Below are positions 44,961 to 59,792 of a stretch of 64,000 nucleotides of DNA, piece by piece. Position numbers and translations under genes: made by a program. The notes under the pieces are model-generated. The model was given only the letters and a program-made list of their open reading frames with translations, made no database searches and was not told the origin of the DNA. The stretch covers positions 47,823,408-47,887,407 of the forward strand of contig OY759261.1 of NCBI GenBank assembly GCA_963662155.1, in the 5' to 3' direction. The stretch is from Lamellibrachia columna (Eukaryota; Annelida; Polychaeta; Sabellida; Siboglinidae). How positions within the stretch are numbered: the first letter of the stretch is position 1; every line of letters starts with the position of its first letter.

Positions 44961-47105
44961 ACGCGCGTACACGCGCATGACCATTTATTTGACAAAACAT
45001 CACAACCCATGAACCTCCGCCCACCCCCCTTCAATGTGGTGATCAATGCGATCATTTTGTAATTGAGATACATCGTAGTGGTATATGGACGAACGCATTA
45101 CAAACAGGGGCATACAGAGAGCTACAGCCAAAGTGGAGAATGGAAAGTCTGAACAGTTCTACGAAACGGCACTAAATTCAAATCACGTCCATGCCATTGT
45201 CACGCACCGGCGACACCGGGGGGTCGTGAATGACACCTTCTATTTCAACGCAGCGACATATTTTATGCGCCGATGGCTGTTCATCACTTCCAACTGACGG
45301 CCCATTGTGACAGCTGTCATCTGAGCTTTAATGTCCAATCTGTCAGTCGCCAACTCGCTGCTTTGACACACCGACCACCATGTCCACCTGACAGTACGGG
45401 CAAATGACTATTTCCCTTGTGTTGTGGATTGTAGGCCACCGTGGTGTTAAACTCTTACAGGGTGTTAAACCCAAGTACCGCGGATATGTTTCAAGTGTCA
45501 CTTGCAATAAACATAGTCAGTCCGAATTTATACTTAACTTTTGAACTCAGATTTGACACAACTGAGCACTAGTTCTCCATATAGCATAACATTATTGATA
45601 AATCTCAACAATGGCCAAGCCTGATATGTACAATATTCAATTCCCGGTCGTAGGCGCTTATTTTTCTGGCACGGGGACACTTCCGGCGAGTGACACAAGC
45701 CAAAGGAGGCTTTGGACCACTGACGACGCCTTCATATACGAGTTGTAAAGGTGGGACCATTTATTTAATCCAATATTTCACACCGATCTCTCCGGCCTCG
45801 TGATCCTCCAGTGTAAATAATTTTGCTGTGTATAGGTAAAGGTGTGTCTAGTGAACGGAAACGTGCACGCCACCTAGCGAGCGACATGCGGCAGTGCTTT
45901 GGAATGTCGTTCAGCTTACAGCCCTCGCAGTGAGTTATCAGGCAGAGTATAAATGGCCGCGCGCACAAGCGGAGGTGTGTGAAATTCTTTGAACCGTGAC
46001 GGTGAAAAGGTCACGCACGGCTAACCGATCCGGCTAGCCAGTGTCCTCTGTCGTGCGTAGACCACTGGAATGCGCAAGTATGATTTGTTATTGAACCGAA
46101 ATTCAAGGCTCGTGTTGTCAGCAGATGCAGCCAGTTCGTTCTCTCAACCAGTTCGCCCAGATGTACGCATATGAGAGAACTATGAAAGAATAGCACCGTA
46201 ACTTTCAACAGTGCGCGCCCTGCTCAGAAACCTTGACACGAAAATACGTTAGAAGTAGACCGACTGTCACTTCTCAGCATGCCAATTCTTATCGGCTGGG
46301 TCACAAGTCCACAGCTGTCGCTTGCCTTTGTCAAAGCTGACGAATATATCTATTTTTTACCTAACACTGTCGCTACTGTCAGGACACCGTCACAGGTGCG
46401 GCGACCATGATTTATGTTATATTATGTGTAACACCAGTTCAGTCATCTTCTGGTGTCGACTGGCAATTCATTGCTACTGCATGGGTATTCAACAGATTCT
46501 CTGGTCGTGACGTTCTTTTTAAATAAAGCTCTGTTGTTCGCTGCGATGTACCCGTCATTAATTTGAGAACACGAGACACAAAGTTAAGCTCTCTCATTTT
46601 TAGGTTTTGCAAAGTGCTAGTCTTGGCTTATTATATCTTAATTCCAGCGAATTTTCCGTGGACACATTTCCCATTTTTTCAACTAGGGTAACTCGTAATT
46701 GCCTGTGATTCGCAGCACTCATCGCTATTTGAATATGTTGTATCTCATTGTCTCGTTTGTGACGTAACTATCAGTGACTCGAAGTCAGCTGCACAATGAA
46801 GTGACTGACTCCGAGGCTCCGTTGTGATCGTGGTTGACTCCAGTTGGCGGCCCACTAAATCAGTTCTGTAAACAATGGTACAAGATGCCGGCTGGCGCCG
46901 TCTAGGAAACCAAACAGAAGTTGTTTTGTTAATATTGAATGGTTACGAAAATATTAATATAACTATTTTCTTCAGAAATTGCATAACTTGATGTCAAGAA
47001 GTAGTGTTAGCAAAAGAACAGTGTGTATTGGATGGGAGAAAGTATTCATTCTCACTGAGAACATAAACGAAATCGTTGTTCATTCCATTTACATAGCCAT
47101 CCTCA
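44961..47105. other. Intergenic region with a TATA-like element
   Basis: TATAAA at 45,948-45,953 sits directly before a GC-rich stretch (GGCCGCGCGCACAAGCGG), a plausible core promoter, but no transcript or coding exon could be attached. Nothing else was recognised. Confidence 0.25.
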
Positions 47106-50100
47106 ACTGATTTAGCCTATCGCGAATCCGTTTCGTTGATGTCCATGCATATATGTAGTTTTTGAATAGTTTAAAAAAACGTGTTATTCTAGTCATCGAA
47201 CAAAAATTACCTTAGTCGTTAGAGCTGGTAAGGCTAAAATTACTGGATAACCAAAATGCTAAGCATTTTGCGGATCAATGCCGATCATTACGAACATTTC
47301 AACGATGGTGAAACTCGTGAGTATTCAACGTTTACATTTTCACTTCAATTAATGTTTGACCAAACATTAAGTAATACACTAGTATGTCTGGTGATGGACA
47401 CAATGTATGTTTGATAGTTCGCAAAATGAATTTGAAATGAGACTAGCACAAAAATCTAATTTATGAAGAAACCTTAAGTTTATCTTAAGGCGACGCCGTG
47501 AAATACCTAATATTAATATAATATGGATAAGGAACTGCTTAACCCCTTTTGCTTTGGTGCGCTGCCGAGCTTGGGTTTTTATGATTAATAGATCGTTCAC
47601 TGAGAACACCTGGACGAAAGCGTGGAGCATCACCCAGAGTTAATTGCTTTTAGGCATTAACAAAGGCGTGTAGAACACCACAGGTGCAGCCCTGCATAAA
47701 ATGCGAACTTGATTCGAGCGGCTAGTCTCCCAATTGCCTGGACGGGTCAAGTGAATGATTCTGGAGCGGCGTTTTATTTGGAGAGACAATGTGACGTCAG
47801 ATTACGTCATTAGCTGCGGACTTGTGTCGCGTTGGAGTGCTTTGGTGAAAGCACTAATGAAAGCTGCGTGCTCCATCAAGGCATGGGCCGAGCAGGGACA
47901 CACAAACGATAGAGGGAGTTATGTATTGCAGTATAATACTACTATAATAATATACGTTTCGTACTACATGGTGTGCAACTGCATTAAATCAAATACAGCA
48001 ATTACACTGTACATAAAACAGAGAGCAATGGCACAAGTTCGTCACTGGCTAAAAGGAAGTGTTACACGCATTCTGTTCACGCAACACATTTTCAATAAAT
48101 GAAAGGGTGTTTAACATTTTCTCACCCAGCCCTCCTCGGTAGTGGTTTTGGGGAGATCATGAAAACAACTTTGCGCTATATTATAGAAGGTCGTAGCATC
48201 CGCTTTGAAATGTGCCAATATGTAATTGAAACTTTTAGGCATATTTGAACCACCACAGCGTAGAACAAGATGAAAAAAGATCTCCAAACTGATGGTATTG
48301 CATGTCGAACAACTCTGCATGAAATGCCACATTCGAATCATAATCTGTATTTGTATTGTTAGGCATTCCACTAAAAGTGACACCATTTTAAAGTGAGTGC
48401 TAACTGGTAGATTAATCTAGCAGATTTTCTAGTGAATAACTGTTTGTTTGACCAAAACAATGTGACTCGACGAAGTTGCATCTACCATGTAATCATTGTC
48501 CACCTCGCTTACCTGGTTACCTTTTGTTACGAACGACGTGTTCAGCTGGCAACTATCTAAACCCCGCGGATATACGAAACTAAATATGAGCGCGTTCAAT
48601 AGACCTATCGTAGCATTATGTCTGAAGCACCGATTACGTTTCACGTTGAAACATGACCGGACCACATAAGTGTTACGTACAGTGAACGCTCTCGCCGCGT
48701 ACACGTGTATACAAATGCGCGCTAAGATTCCCAGATACCCACAGGCCATGACCAGCTTTGTATCAAGAGTCCCGCGGTTTCCTGTCTTTTGTTTTCCTTT
48801 GTTGTCTAATGGTTAGGTGGGTGATTTGGGGCGCCCGGGCGCAAGTTATATAGCTTGTTGTTGTTCCGCCAGCGGGCATTGTCGTAGAAGTTAGCTCACT
48901 ATCTGTCGCCCACTACCTGGGGTTTTCACACCAATGAACAACATTAACATCCAACACCGCAGCAACCATCTATAATGTACCCATTGCACACTTATTGCCA
49001 TCTACGATTCGGAGATATCGAATATGCGGGAATAGAAAATGTCTACCAGGACAACTAACTTATGTTTATTTTAAAAATAAATTATTCCAAAATGTCACAG
49101 TTTAGTACTAATTAATTAGAATCGTCCGAAGAATAGTGTTGTTCTTGTTTGTTTGTTTGTTTGCTTTCTTGTTCGCGTGTGTGCGTCAATGGAAGCCAAT
49201 GTTTCAGAAAAATACTGGTCAACATATGCAACGAACTAATGCTAGTCTAAAATGAGTGTATCGCACACAACGAGTCGCACCTGTTGTTAAGTTCAACGAC
49301 ACAGTAGGATGGAAAACAATGACATAATATCGTTTGCACTCAACCGTGCTACGTCGAAAAAACTCGAAACCTTTTCGACACAGCCACTGTGAACAAGATT
49401 AATATCCAGCACTGTAAGAACTGTTCGCCTAACACTACCCGACCTCACTGCAATCACCTGTAGAGAAGTGTCCGCAAACGACTTTCTGCAGTTAGCCATG
49501 CTGACATCCACGACACGATATCTGAACCGTGCTCGTGACAGAAGATACTCTCACCAGTATGTACAACGTTTTTTGTTTTCCTGCTCGGTTTTAACATTAA
49601 TATATGCTTGTTGCTATACTGGAACGAATGTCAAAACGTTCAAAATTCACGCCGTAGTCATCTATGGAGAACCGTGACATAGGTAATTGGCTGAGCACTC
49701 GTGTCGTCCGCGTGCCTGGGTTGTTACGTATTGAGCGACTCTGTACTCGTGCAAACCATGAATCAGAATTCATAAAACGGGATATATATTGACATGGCAC
49801 AACTTGTTTGTTGACAAGAGAAGCGGGACTATTGTCGGTGTCATATCAGGGCAAGAGCGAATACTTCAAGTAGGAGACGTTGCAAGAGGTTGTGTGTTTT
49901 TAAATGTGCAATACGAGGGGTACCATGTAACAGAACGAAGAACAACGAACGGGTGTAAAGACATGTCTGCAAGAAATGCAGACAAGAAAATAAAGGCACA
50001 CTAGACATGATGGTGAAGCCTGTTTGTAAATTATGCCAAACAGTCACGCTAGCAAGCGCCAGAGGTCAGTGGTCGAATGCAAAGTTGCAAATCACGCCCG

Positions 50101-53100
50101 GAGATCGGTGAGGGTGTCGTTGATCAGAGTAAAAAAACAGGTAATTCGTCGACCACAATCACGACAACTATCTAGGGAATCTGTGGAACCAGATCATTGT
50201 CGATGTGTTTTGTTGTTGTTGAAGCGACTGTCTCACGTTGCAACAAAGAAAGACCAGTGCTTGGATCCCACGCACGTTGTCTTCAGCGTGAGAACATAAT
50301 ACGCCTTGAAATACATGCCACAGAGAGGGTCGACATGTATGCAAGATAACGTGCTCACTTTTCACTTGTACGGCAGTTGATGGTTATGGCAGCGATTCTT
50401 GTCTCTGTCTCGTGAGGCCAACAACGGCTCCGGTTAGAGAAACACCTTTGCTCACAAACACGCACTCACCTGAAGTAAACGTGATTGACTAACCACGCAC
50501 ATCTACAATTTGGCATACATATTGTAGTTTTTGTCATTACCATGTTCGAATAAGGCCTATTATTTGCTAACGCGTGCATGCACAAAAGATTAAATCGATT
50601 ATGACTAACAATACCTTGCATGATCCTGCCAGCTTGGAAGTGCCTTGCAAAATTCTGATGTCAGTTTTGGGTATTCAATTTCTATTATGAGCACCCACTT
50701 AGGAGGCGAAATTATACGCACTGCTGATTCATAGTCTACGTGCTTAGTGTGTGCTGATCTTAGATTTAAAAAAAACGGCAATACAAATCAGGTGTAAGCA
50801 GAGTGTGCTGTAAAAAGCATATTCAATGACTAAACGATTTTATCAACAAACAGTGGAGTTGTGATACCGCCCACCCCGTGCGACAAAGTTTACTGACACG
50901 ACTCAAGTACCGAGCAGTGAGAGGTGTTCATTTCTTTAAGCTTGCTAGATATAGTTCGACCAAAGGTGCTAGTTTTCTAATTAGGTATTCTGATTATATT
51001 TACTCTGAGTGAGAAGTAGTTTCGGACTTTTTTTTGCGCAGAGGTAACTTAACATATAGCAGAGAAAATTTAAAGGTCCGCGTTCGCTGTGTTCACGAGA
51101 GGTGAATGGTTCTGCCACATTGCAGTTACTACACTAAAGTAGTCGTTCACATAGTTATGCTATATGTAATCAGCTGACTGAATAGGAGCTATGCAAAGTG
51201 AACGGAATTGTCCATGCTTCGAAAGGTAGCAGGGAAGTCGAACCGTGCCCTTCGTTTTAACCACTCTGCTAAATACCGCCCCCCATCGATCAACAATACA
51301 CCTCACATTGACACACGGATAATGGCTGTCACTGCTTGATATATCACTTGAAAAGGTATGGATTTCCCGGGTTGCCTGAACCGCAAAGCTTGTCACGACA
51401 GGAAGATCCCTTATCGCGCCGTGCCCCCTAGCATTCTCCTACGCTTCTTTGTATTTTCTCCGCGGTGTCCAACAACCAGAAAGCCACTTAGCTGGTAGCA
51501 CTCCGCCAAAAACCCAATCGAACAACGCCCATCTCCACAGTCTGGGTCAGATGTTGGAAGAATGTCAGAAAGACGTCTGGGAGCCGTCCGAACACAATGC
51601 AAAGTGGCCAGGGACCTTCTCGTCGACCGACCTATTGTGACGTGGTACAATGGCGCCTCGTTTAATTTTCAGGTGGCTGACGGAGAGGATAATAACGGTT
51701 GGGTAATGTGGTTGCCAGTACAAGCCGAGTGAATATACGAGGGACTTAACGACAGCCACTGGTTAAAGCTGAATGAAAGCCAACATTCCCTGGTCGCTAG
51801 TCGATCATTGTTACTGACAGAACTGCCCGTAGGCACCGCCAATTATAGACGAAGGCGAAGGTGATACCCGAAATCCTCATAAATAGTTATCCTGTGGGCG
51901 TGGACTGCGGTTGTAAAGTTACGTCGGTGCCTATCAATTACTTAACCTAGCGCGGTGCCGGAAACCATAAATCGGGAAACATTTAGAGCGTTGCTAAATT
52001 GCATGCAGAAAGCTGCAGGTTTAACAATGCCTGTTCAAGACAACTCGTGCTGAAAAAAGGCATTTGCTACGTTCAGCGAACTAACTGCATTAACTAGGCA
52101 AATCCAGCTCACAGTACCACTGCCGGAGGTCAAATCGAAACGGCGGTTCTCAACTTTAGTACCGCCACTTTTGAGATTGGATCAGGTGAGTGTGGTGGAC
52201 CTGGTGGCAATGCCACGCAACACAATGCGTGGGGCGTCGTAGTACATATATTAGAATGTCGCACGCTCAATCGAAAGGACCGGGGTGGAGTGTAAAGCGC
52301 TTTCAGCGGTCCAGTCTACCCGATATCGCGCAGTATAAGCTACTTTTACCTTACAAATATACGCAGAAATACTTTCTGCGATTAATCGCACAATGTTCTT
52401 CGCTGCGCATGCTGTCCTATTGCAATGACGATGGTGGACCAAATATAATACTAAAATAATAATAAATATATTAATATGTTTGTTTCCGCCCTACGCAAGT
52501 GCAAGCCGGACTAAATTATATAACATATGTGTATTAAGCTGTGTGTCCTAACATACGTAATGCGCGAAACTAAGCCAAACGCTGGTGATATATCAACATG
52601 GAAACGTCGTGAACATAGCTTAGCGATTAAGCAACAACGTGTGAAATGTTCGTGAACCAACATAGAGAAGCAGCTTACCGTGTGAGTAACAATGTTTGAG
52701 TGGTTGATAACCTACCTAAGATTAAACACGACGATCCTTAAGAAGTGTGAAAAGGCATGATATAACTAAATTATCATAAAATATATCAAACAACTCCGTC
52801 CTTGTTTTGAAATTTAAGTCATATGTCATCCATATATAACTTCAATGATAACCTAAGTATTAAATATCCCAGCTATTATTGTTTATTTAAAATGTAAATA
52901 CCATTCTTTGCATGTCATTTTGACATTAGTTAAATAATGCATATGCCAAGCAATTAACCGTTAGTAATGATTGTGCGACGTGAACATTTCTAAGAATGAA
53001 TGTGAAACGTATCACATACAAGGAGGCAGATCCCATAAGAACACAGTCATTATAGAAAACTGCAACCAGAAACCACTTTAACAATCCAAACATCGGCACA

Positions 53101-53804
53101 TCATAGTTCTGTGACACGTAGGTTAACATTCGGAGCCCCCCAAAAACCGTTTCGTAAATTATTTCAAATTCGCCTTTTCATGAGCCCGCACGCCCGAGTG
53201 GCCACACAAACAACACGATATTGTCAATATGACCAGTGACTAGACTTATCAGTGACTGGACCGCGGCATAGTGAACTTTGCGTGATAGGAATCGCTTGGC
53301 ATGAGTGACAACGCATATTCCGGACGTGCAACAATACAGACATAGCATGGCCAGCCGTCAACAAGAATGCAGTTCAACGAAACGTATGCCAAATAGTTTT
53401 GCCCTCAAGAAATATTGGCACAACTTGAGATTACCTTTTTCACCTTCCGGCATTGAAATTGCCACGTTTGATCCAATGCATGCTCCCTCGAATAATTGTT
53501 TTATAATGCAGTTGGTGATTTATTTAGGCAGTCGCCAATCAGTGACAAGACAACTAATTTGCTGGGTGTATGTCTATTGAAGAAGAACGAATTATGAAAT
53601 ACGCGTATTTTTTAATAGACTTAATAAACGACCAGTGGGCGATTTGGGCGAAAGTTGAGAGTCTAGAGAATGAGATCACCAACTCTGTGGATCAACGACA
53701 GGTTTTTATCCATTTCCTTATGTGGTATTGTCTACTCCCCTGGCCTAGACGCCGAAGGGACAAACGACTTTTAGTGTCTATTCCGAAAGATACGGGAAAT
53801 GGAT
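47106..53804. other. Gene-poor region
   Basis: Starts with the third copy of the dispersed flank (47,110-47,215) and contains SINE copy d. No coding exon, RNA gene or array was supported. An open frame of 106 codons at 48,429-48,749 (-) has no recognisable motif. Confidence 0.35.
52278..52354 (+). mobile_element. SINE-like dispersed repeat, copy d (5'-truncated)
   Basis: Contains GGAGTGTAAAGCGCTTTCAG, CGATATCGCGCAGTATAA and CTACTTTTACC, matching the 3' half of the other copies. Confidence 0.65.
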
Positions 53805-54404
53805 AAAGGATATTTCGAATGGGCAGCCTGTGGTTGTGAACCTCGGCCCCTCGACGGGAGGTCCAACGTTCCTCCACATAAAGGATATTTCGAATGGGCA
53901 GCCTGTGGTTGTGAACCTCGGCCCCTCGACGGGAGGTCCAACGTTCCTCCACATAAAGGATATTTCGAATGGGCAGCCTGTGGTTGTGAACCTCGGCCCC
54001 TCGACGGGAGGTCCAACGTTCCTCCACATAAAGGATATTTCGAATGGGCAGCCTGTGGTTGTGAACCTCGGCCCCTCGACGGGAGGTCCAACGTTCCTCC
54101 ACATAAAGGATATTTCGAATGGGCAGCCTGTGGTTGTAAACCTCGGCTCCTCGACGGGAGGTCCAACGTTCCTCCACATACAGGATATTTCGAATGGGCA
54201 GCCTGTGGTTGTGAACCTCGGCCCCTCGACGGGAGGTCCAACGTTCCTCCACATAAAGGATATTTCGAATGGGCAGCCTGTGGTTGTGAACCTCGGCCCC
54301 TCGACGGGAGGTCCAACGTTCCTCCACATAAAGGATATTTCGAATGGGCAGCCTGTGGTTGTGAACCTCGGCCCCTCGACGGGGGGTCCAACCTTCCTCC
54401 ACAT
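53805..54404. repeat. 75-bp minisatellite, exactly eight copies
   Basis: Units beginning AAAGGATATTTCGAATGGGC start at 53,805 and repeat every 75 bp to 54,404, nearly identical. Since 75 is 25 codons, several frames on both strands stay open for more than 200 codons. This is explained by periodicity. Confidence 0.97.
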
Positions 54405-56117
54405 CACTACCGCGTCCCATTACGCACATTTTGGTTCTGAGGACATACACATTGAAATACCGTAGTTGTTATTCGAAAGTATTTACTGGACCAAACATTT
54501 ACACATAGTATATCATATAATATTGTAATACCGTCTTATATTCTTACAAACTACGCCCGATCTGGTGAGAGTTCGACAGCGCAACGACAGATCAAGACCG
54601 ACAAGCGGCAAGCGACGCCCACAATCCATTCACTGGCCAGATATTCCGACTGTACCCTCTCGTCTGACCGGTTCTGTCTGACTTGACCGGTCAAACACCA
54701 CATGTCCACTCAACCATGTATTATGGTCATTTAATGACCACTACCGCCGGCAACTGGACGGCTCGCTGTTTGCCCCTGCGCCCCGCCCTGGGATTGCCAT
54801 CGCGCTCGCTTGACCAACGTGTATCCCAGTTTTGAACCCGTTTGAAACGCTTGAAATCGAGAAGGGATTTTGTTGGGAAATGGGCACCATTTATCCCAGA
54901 TGTATAGGGACAGTGTACACGGAGACGAAACAAGGACAAAATCCCTGCGACGATAACACAATCGTGAAACTCCAGTGTCGCATTTGGAACACGAGTGTCA
55001 CAGACATGCAATCAATCAACAATCTCATTGCAGGACGGAAAAGTGTCCAGCTAAACCTTTGCTAATGTCCGTCGGTAATTTGGGAAATCTACAATAACTA
55101 CACCAGTAACGACGAATTACGACAATTGAATGTCTTCATCCAAGCTCTAGAAATACAAGTAGTTTGCACACTAACCTTCGTTCTGCGAACTGTTTCCAAT
55201 CACCTAATCCGCTCCTCTCGCCAACCCGATCAAGCTGCCGCCGGCGACTGTGTGTGAAGTCCGGCCTACGACTGCGCTCGTCTCTGCTGAAGCTAAATAC
55301 GCACGGAGTACGCCGGGCGTGAACGCAGCCGGGCGTGACGGCGCATCGACCAATCAGCGACGTCCCTGGCAGTTCTCGTCCACCGTGCAATGCAGGTTAC
55401 AGAAAGGACGTATGTTCAACTTCTACCACAACTTGATTAGATTTGTCCAATCTAACCAACTATCTGAACATTATGTAGTAGTAATCATGACATTAAACAA
55501 TATATATTTGAATCGACAAATTGTACAACGTTTCGATACCACGATTTAGAGGATCGTCAAGCGGTATCAAATCAGCAACCTCTGAACGGTCTGATCTTTT
55601 GATCTACCATCTAGAAGTAAACTAATTCACATCTTTGCACTGACTGTATCATTCGCAACTAACACAGAACAAAACATATATTCACAATGAACAAGTATGC
55701 TACACCCCTACAGGATATTAACGCCCACAGAAAGACATAGAAATCAAAATCTGTTGAACTACGCTGCAGAGGCTATGTTTCCGAAGCTAACAAAACAAAC
55801 CAAGACTACAGTCACACTAAAGCCATTTTGTATACAACAATCAATGAAACGAGTGAAATTTATAAAGCTACGTGTGTGTCGGAACTTGCGCTGTTAATAC
55901 AATTCGCCATATTCAAAATGCAAAGATGAGCCACAATGGTTTGATCCATAGCTGATTGAAATAATTCAGTGCTCAGTAACTATTCACTTACACATATTTG
56001 TTCATCGTGATGTGAAATTTAGCATTGCCTTCATTATTTACCATAATCTACACAACGTTAAATATTCGGTAGTTTACCTAATTTAACACAAGTTCGTGGA
56101 TTGTTGTTTCTTGTACT
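54405..56117. other. Intergenic region with a GC-rich island
   Basis: Positions about 55,190-55,390 are markedly GC- and CpG-rich and contain CCAATCAGCG, a CCAAT-box-like motif, so a promoter is possible. No coding exon was recognised on either side. Confidence 0.25.
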
Positions 56118-56202
56118 CTTTATAATAGTGTACACACCTTTATAATAGTGTACACACCTTTATAATAATGTACACACCTTTATAATAGTGAACACACCTT
56201 TA
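56118..56202. repeat. 20-bp tandem repeat, four copies
   Basis: CTTTATAATAGTGTACACAC repeats from 56,118 with single-base changes. Confidence 0.93.
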
Positions 56203-56218
56203 GAAAACGCATTTGCTG

Positions 56219-56320
56219 AATAAAGTGACCCTCTCTCTTGTATCATAGCAACAATAAAGTGACCCTCTCTCTTGTATCATAGCAACAATAAAGTGACCCT
56301 CTCTCTTGTATCATAGCAAC
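56219..56320. repeat. 34-bp tandem repeat, three copies
   Basis: Units starting AATAAAGTGACCCTCTCTCT begin at 56,219, 56,253 and 56,287. Confidence 0.95.
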
Positions 56321-56609
56321 AATATTCGCTCATCACGATTCGGAAATCACGATTATTTGAAAGTAGGGTATCTTTGAAGAATATATCACGTACAGAAGCT
56401 AGTATCTACAAAAGCACGCCGTTAGATGTAAAATGGTGTCCGAATGTCGTAACATGAGTGAGAGCACTGGTAACAGTGCCAGCGGGTTTAGATCGACAAA
56501 CCAGTTACTCGTGTAACGTCACCCCGGAAATCCGGATCCCTATTTATGCCACTAATCGAATAAAGACTACTGCCTGGGAGGTGTTTGTGTAATGGTTCAT
56601 CCATCCAAG

Positions 56610-59255
56610 ACTCGAATGCATTCTAAACAAAATCAGTGCGCTACCTGTTGAATCACTGGTGTTTTAAAGGTGTGGGTGGTGCACAAACATATCTCTTGCA
56701 GTGTGAAACTAATGGTCAGATTTGACGACCAATACAATAACATATAATATATAGCATATCTAGAACGGACAGACACGGCTTCTGTGGCAATAATTTATAG
56801 TCTCCACATGCAAACAATTCGTGCATAGCTTAGTAGTATTTTCTGACAACACTAACTCATTTCCGGTGAAAACGTTGGCTGCGACTATGACTGCACGTTT
56901 GGTTCACATTGCAGGAGTCCTGTCCAAGTCAGCCTATCTTGGGCGAGTAAACACCAATGCTACCCCATTTTTCTTCAAGTTTCGCTTTACTACACCTTTG
57001 AATCTAAGTTTTGGGCCACCTCTGCTTCTAGTACCTTTCGACAGTTGAGAGTACATCATTTTTTATGAGGTCTTCTGTCATCCATATGAACCATGTGACC
57101 CTCCCATTTTATATTTACTTGCGTCAAAAGCTACGTCACGCTCGGGATGTTTTTATGTGTTTTCAATTAACTGAAACAATACATGGACATTAGCTCTAAG
57201 AACCAAAACACTATTCCAAAATATTTTTAACCGGTTTATTGCCAATTACACATTAAAATGTCCGAGGGACGGGGCGATACGCAACAATTCACCTTTCTGG
57301 CGTAACAGTGGCTGGTTTTATAACTACCGGTCGTTATGGTCAAATGGCCACGTCGTCTGACCCCCACGCATTAGCAGCGGTTTTGAAGTGTTGCCAACGA
57401 TGTTGTAGTACAGCTATTTAGGGAGTCATTCTTCCGCGGTTGAGTCATTTCCCCGCGTGTAGCCATGAAAGGAATTGTCGTGACTGGGATGTGTACGCGT
57501 GTGCACGGCTCTCCACGGTAGCGTCATTCTAACTAGTTTACCCATAGTTCTTTTCTCGACTCACGGAACGTGTCATTGAAAGTTATGACATCGACACGAA
57601 TCAGTGTAACGGCTGCACCGGATACAACAGTTTATCGAACAAAGACTTCAGTTAGTCCACGACGATTAACTCCGTGCATGACACACATACCCAGAGGGAA
57701 CGTCGTGTGCACAGTCTATGACAGAGAAATGTGACTGAGGTTATTCACGTGGTGATAACGATTTGTGGCCAGCAGTGACCTTGCGTGCACAGGAACTGCA
57801 TTTTCCGTGTTTGCGGTCTCGGATTACGTCAAGGTTGCTAAACGGATAATGAGTAATGTTTCAAACGTCCAACACTAGAACACATTCTCAGAATTTAAGT
57901 GCGCTATCTGTTGCGTCGCACGGGTTGTTAATGCGTGGAAGATGCATCAGCAATGCGCTTACAGCATACAACTAATGGTAAGATTCAAAGACCAATATAA
58001 TAGCATACAATAAGTGGCACAAACAGGCACGGGCAAGCATGGCTTCTGTGGCAAGTTGCACTAGAGTCTCAACATGCAAACAGCTTGTGTGTCTCTCAGT
58101 AGTACTTTCGGGCCATGCCAGAGCATTTCCGTTGAAAACGTTGGGCAAATCCTTTCTCTCGTGTTCAGTCGCGGTTGCGACTATATAGATGTGTATGAAT
58201 GATCGCTTGATTCGCATTGCAGGAGTAATCCCGAGGTCGGTTTATCTTGGGCAAGTGAGTACCACTGGTTGTAGTCTATATATTTTCTCTTGAAGTTTTG
58301 TTTTACTACATATTTCAATCTCATTTTGGGGCGGACTCTGCTTCTAGCACTTCCGACAATTAGGAGTACATAATTTGTTTATCATGCATGTCTGTGTCGT
58401 CCATGCGAGCCACACAACTTGTCCGTCGAAGACTCACTCGCACCATACGCTGTTCCTCGGAATGTTTTTTGAGTATGTCAACTAACTGAAACGGTATGTG
58501 GTAATTGGTTCGAAAACAAAACGCACCATTCTAAAATGTAAGATATTAAAAAAAATCCGTTTAGTATAAATCCCACGCACAAATATCTGCGGGGCGGCAC
58601 GACACGCAACAGTTAAACTTTCAGGCGTCACAGTGGCTGGCTTTACAACTACCGGTCATTGTGGTCAAATGGGCCACGCCGTCAGATCCCCACGCATTAG
58701 CAGCTACCCCGGAGTGTTGCCAACGATGAGGTAGTATAACTATTTAGAAAATAATTCTTCCACGGTGCAGTCATTTCCACGGCGTCTAGCCATGGAAGGA
58801 ATGGTCGTGACTGGGATGTGTACGCGCGTGCACAGTTTTCCACGGCAGCGTCATTCTAACTAGTCTATCCATAGTTCTTTTCTCGACTCATGGAGTCCTG
58901 AATGTTGTGAAACACACGAATCAGTGTAACGGCTGCACCGGATACAACAGTTTATTGAGCAAAGACTTTAGTTAGTTCACGGCGATTAACTCCGCACATG
59001 ACAAACATTCCCCGAGGGAACGTAGACTAGTTGTTCTGTGCACAGAACCGATGCCTATGGCAGAACAATGCGACAGAGTGTATTCGCATGGTGATAGCGA
59101 TCTGTAGGCAGGAGAAACACTGTGGACAAAGCTATTTTAGGCAGTACCATTTGTTTCCGCTCGGGAAATGTGTACTACTGTTACAATTCATGATCTTGCG
59201 AGCACAGAAGCTGAATTGTCCACGTTCGCGTCTCGTACCAAGGCTGCTAAAGGCC
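56610..59255. repeat. 1.3-kb tandem segmental duplication
   Basis: Unit A (about 56,610-57,853) and unit B (about 57,876-59,255) are collinear. Shared landmarks include AGTGCGCTA, ATGCAAACA, CCCACGCATTAGCAGC, GAGTGTTGCCAACGATG-type sequence, GTGACTGGGATGTGTACGCG and GTAACGGCTGCACCGGATAC. Unit B has small insertions, including one of roughly 60 bp near 59,120-59,190. A 75-codon open frame in unit A (56,821-57,048) is not conserved in unit B, so the duplicated block is probably non-coding. Confidence 0.9.
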
Positions 59256-59634
59256 CTAAAAGCCCAGAGGGCATATCGACGTAGCCATTTTTGTGTACTT
59301 TTTCTCGTTTGAGGGTGTCGGAATACGTGCGACCAGGTGCGTAGTCGTCTTGTTAACGACAAGGCGGTCGATGGCATCGCTATTGCACTAGGCTAATGAT
59401 ACACCCAGGGTATGTTACTTTATGGTTATGGTTGAATATATTTATTGATATATTTATTTATTAATTATAACTTCATGTATATTATTTCAATTATATATAT
59501 TTACATAGTCTTATTTCTATATAATATTAATGACATTTTTGCTCTAATTGTGATAACTATTTTAGTATATTTAATTACTGTACTTACCTCTAGTTCATTA
59601 ATGTTAATTCATATCATTTTAATTAACTTATATG

Positions 59635-59792
<158 letters not shown>

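Noticed and set aside
48429..48749. 106-codon minus-strand open frame
   Set aside because: No recognisable domain, no splice signals and no neighbouring exons.
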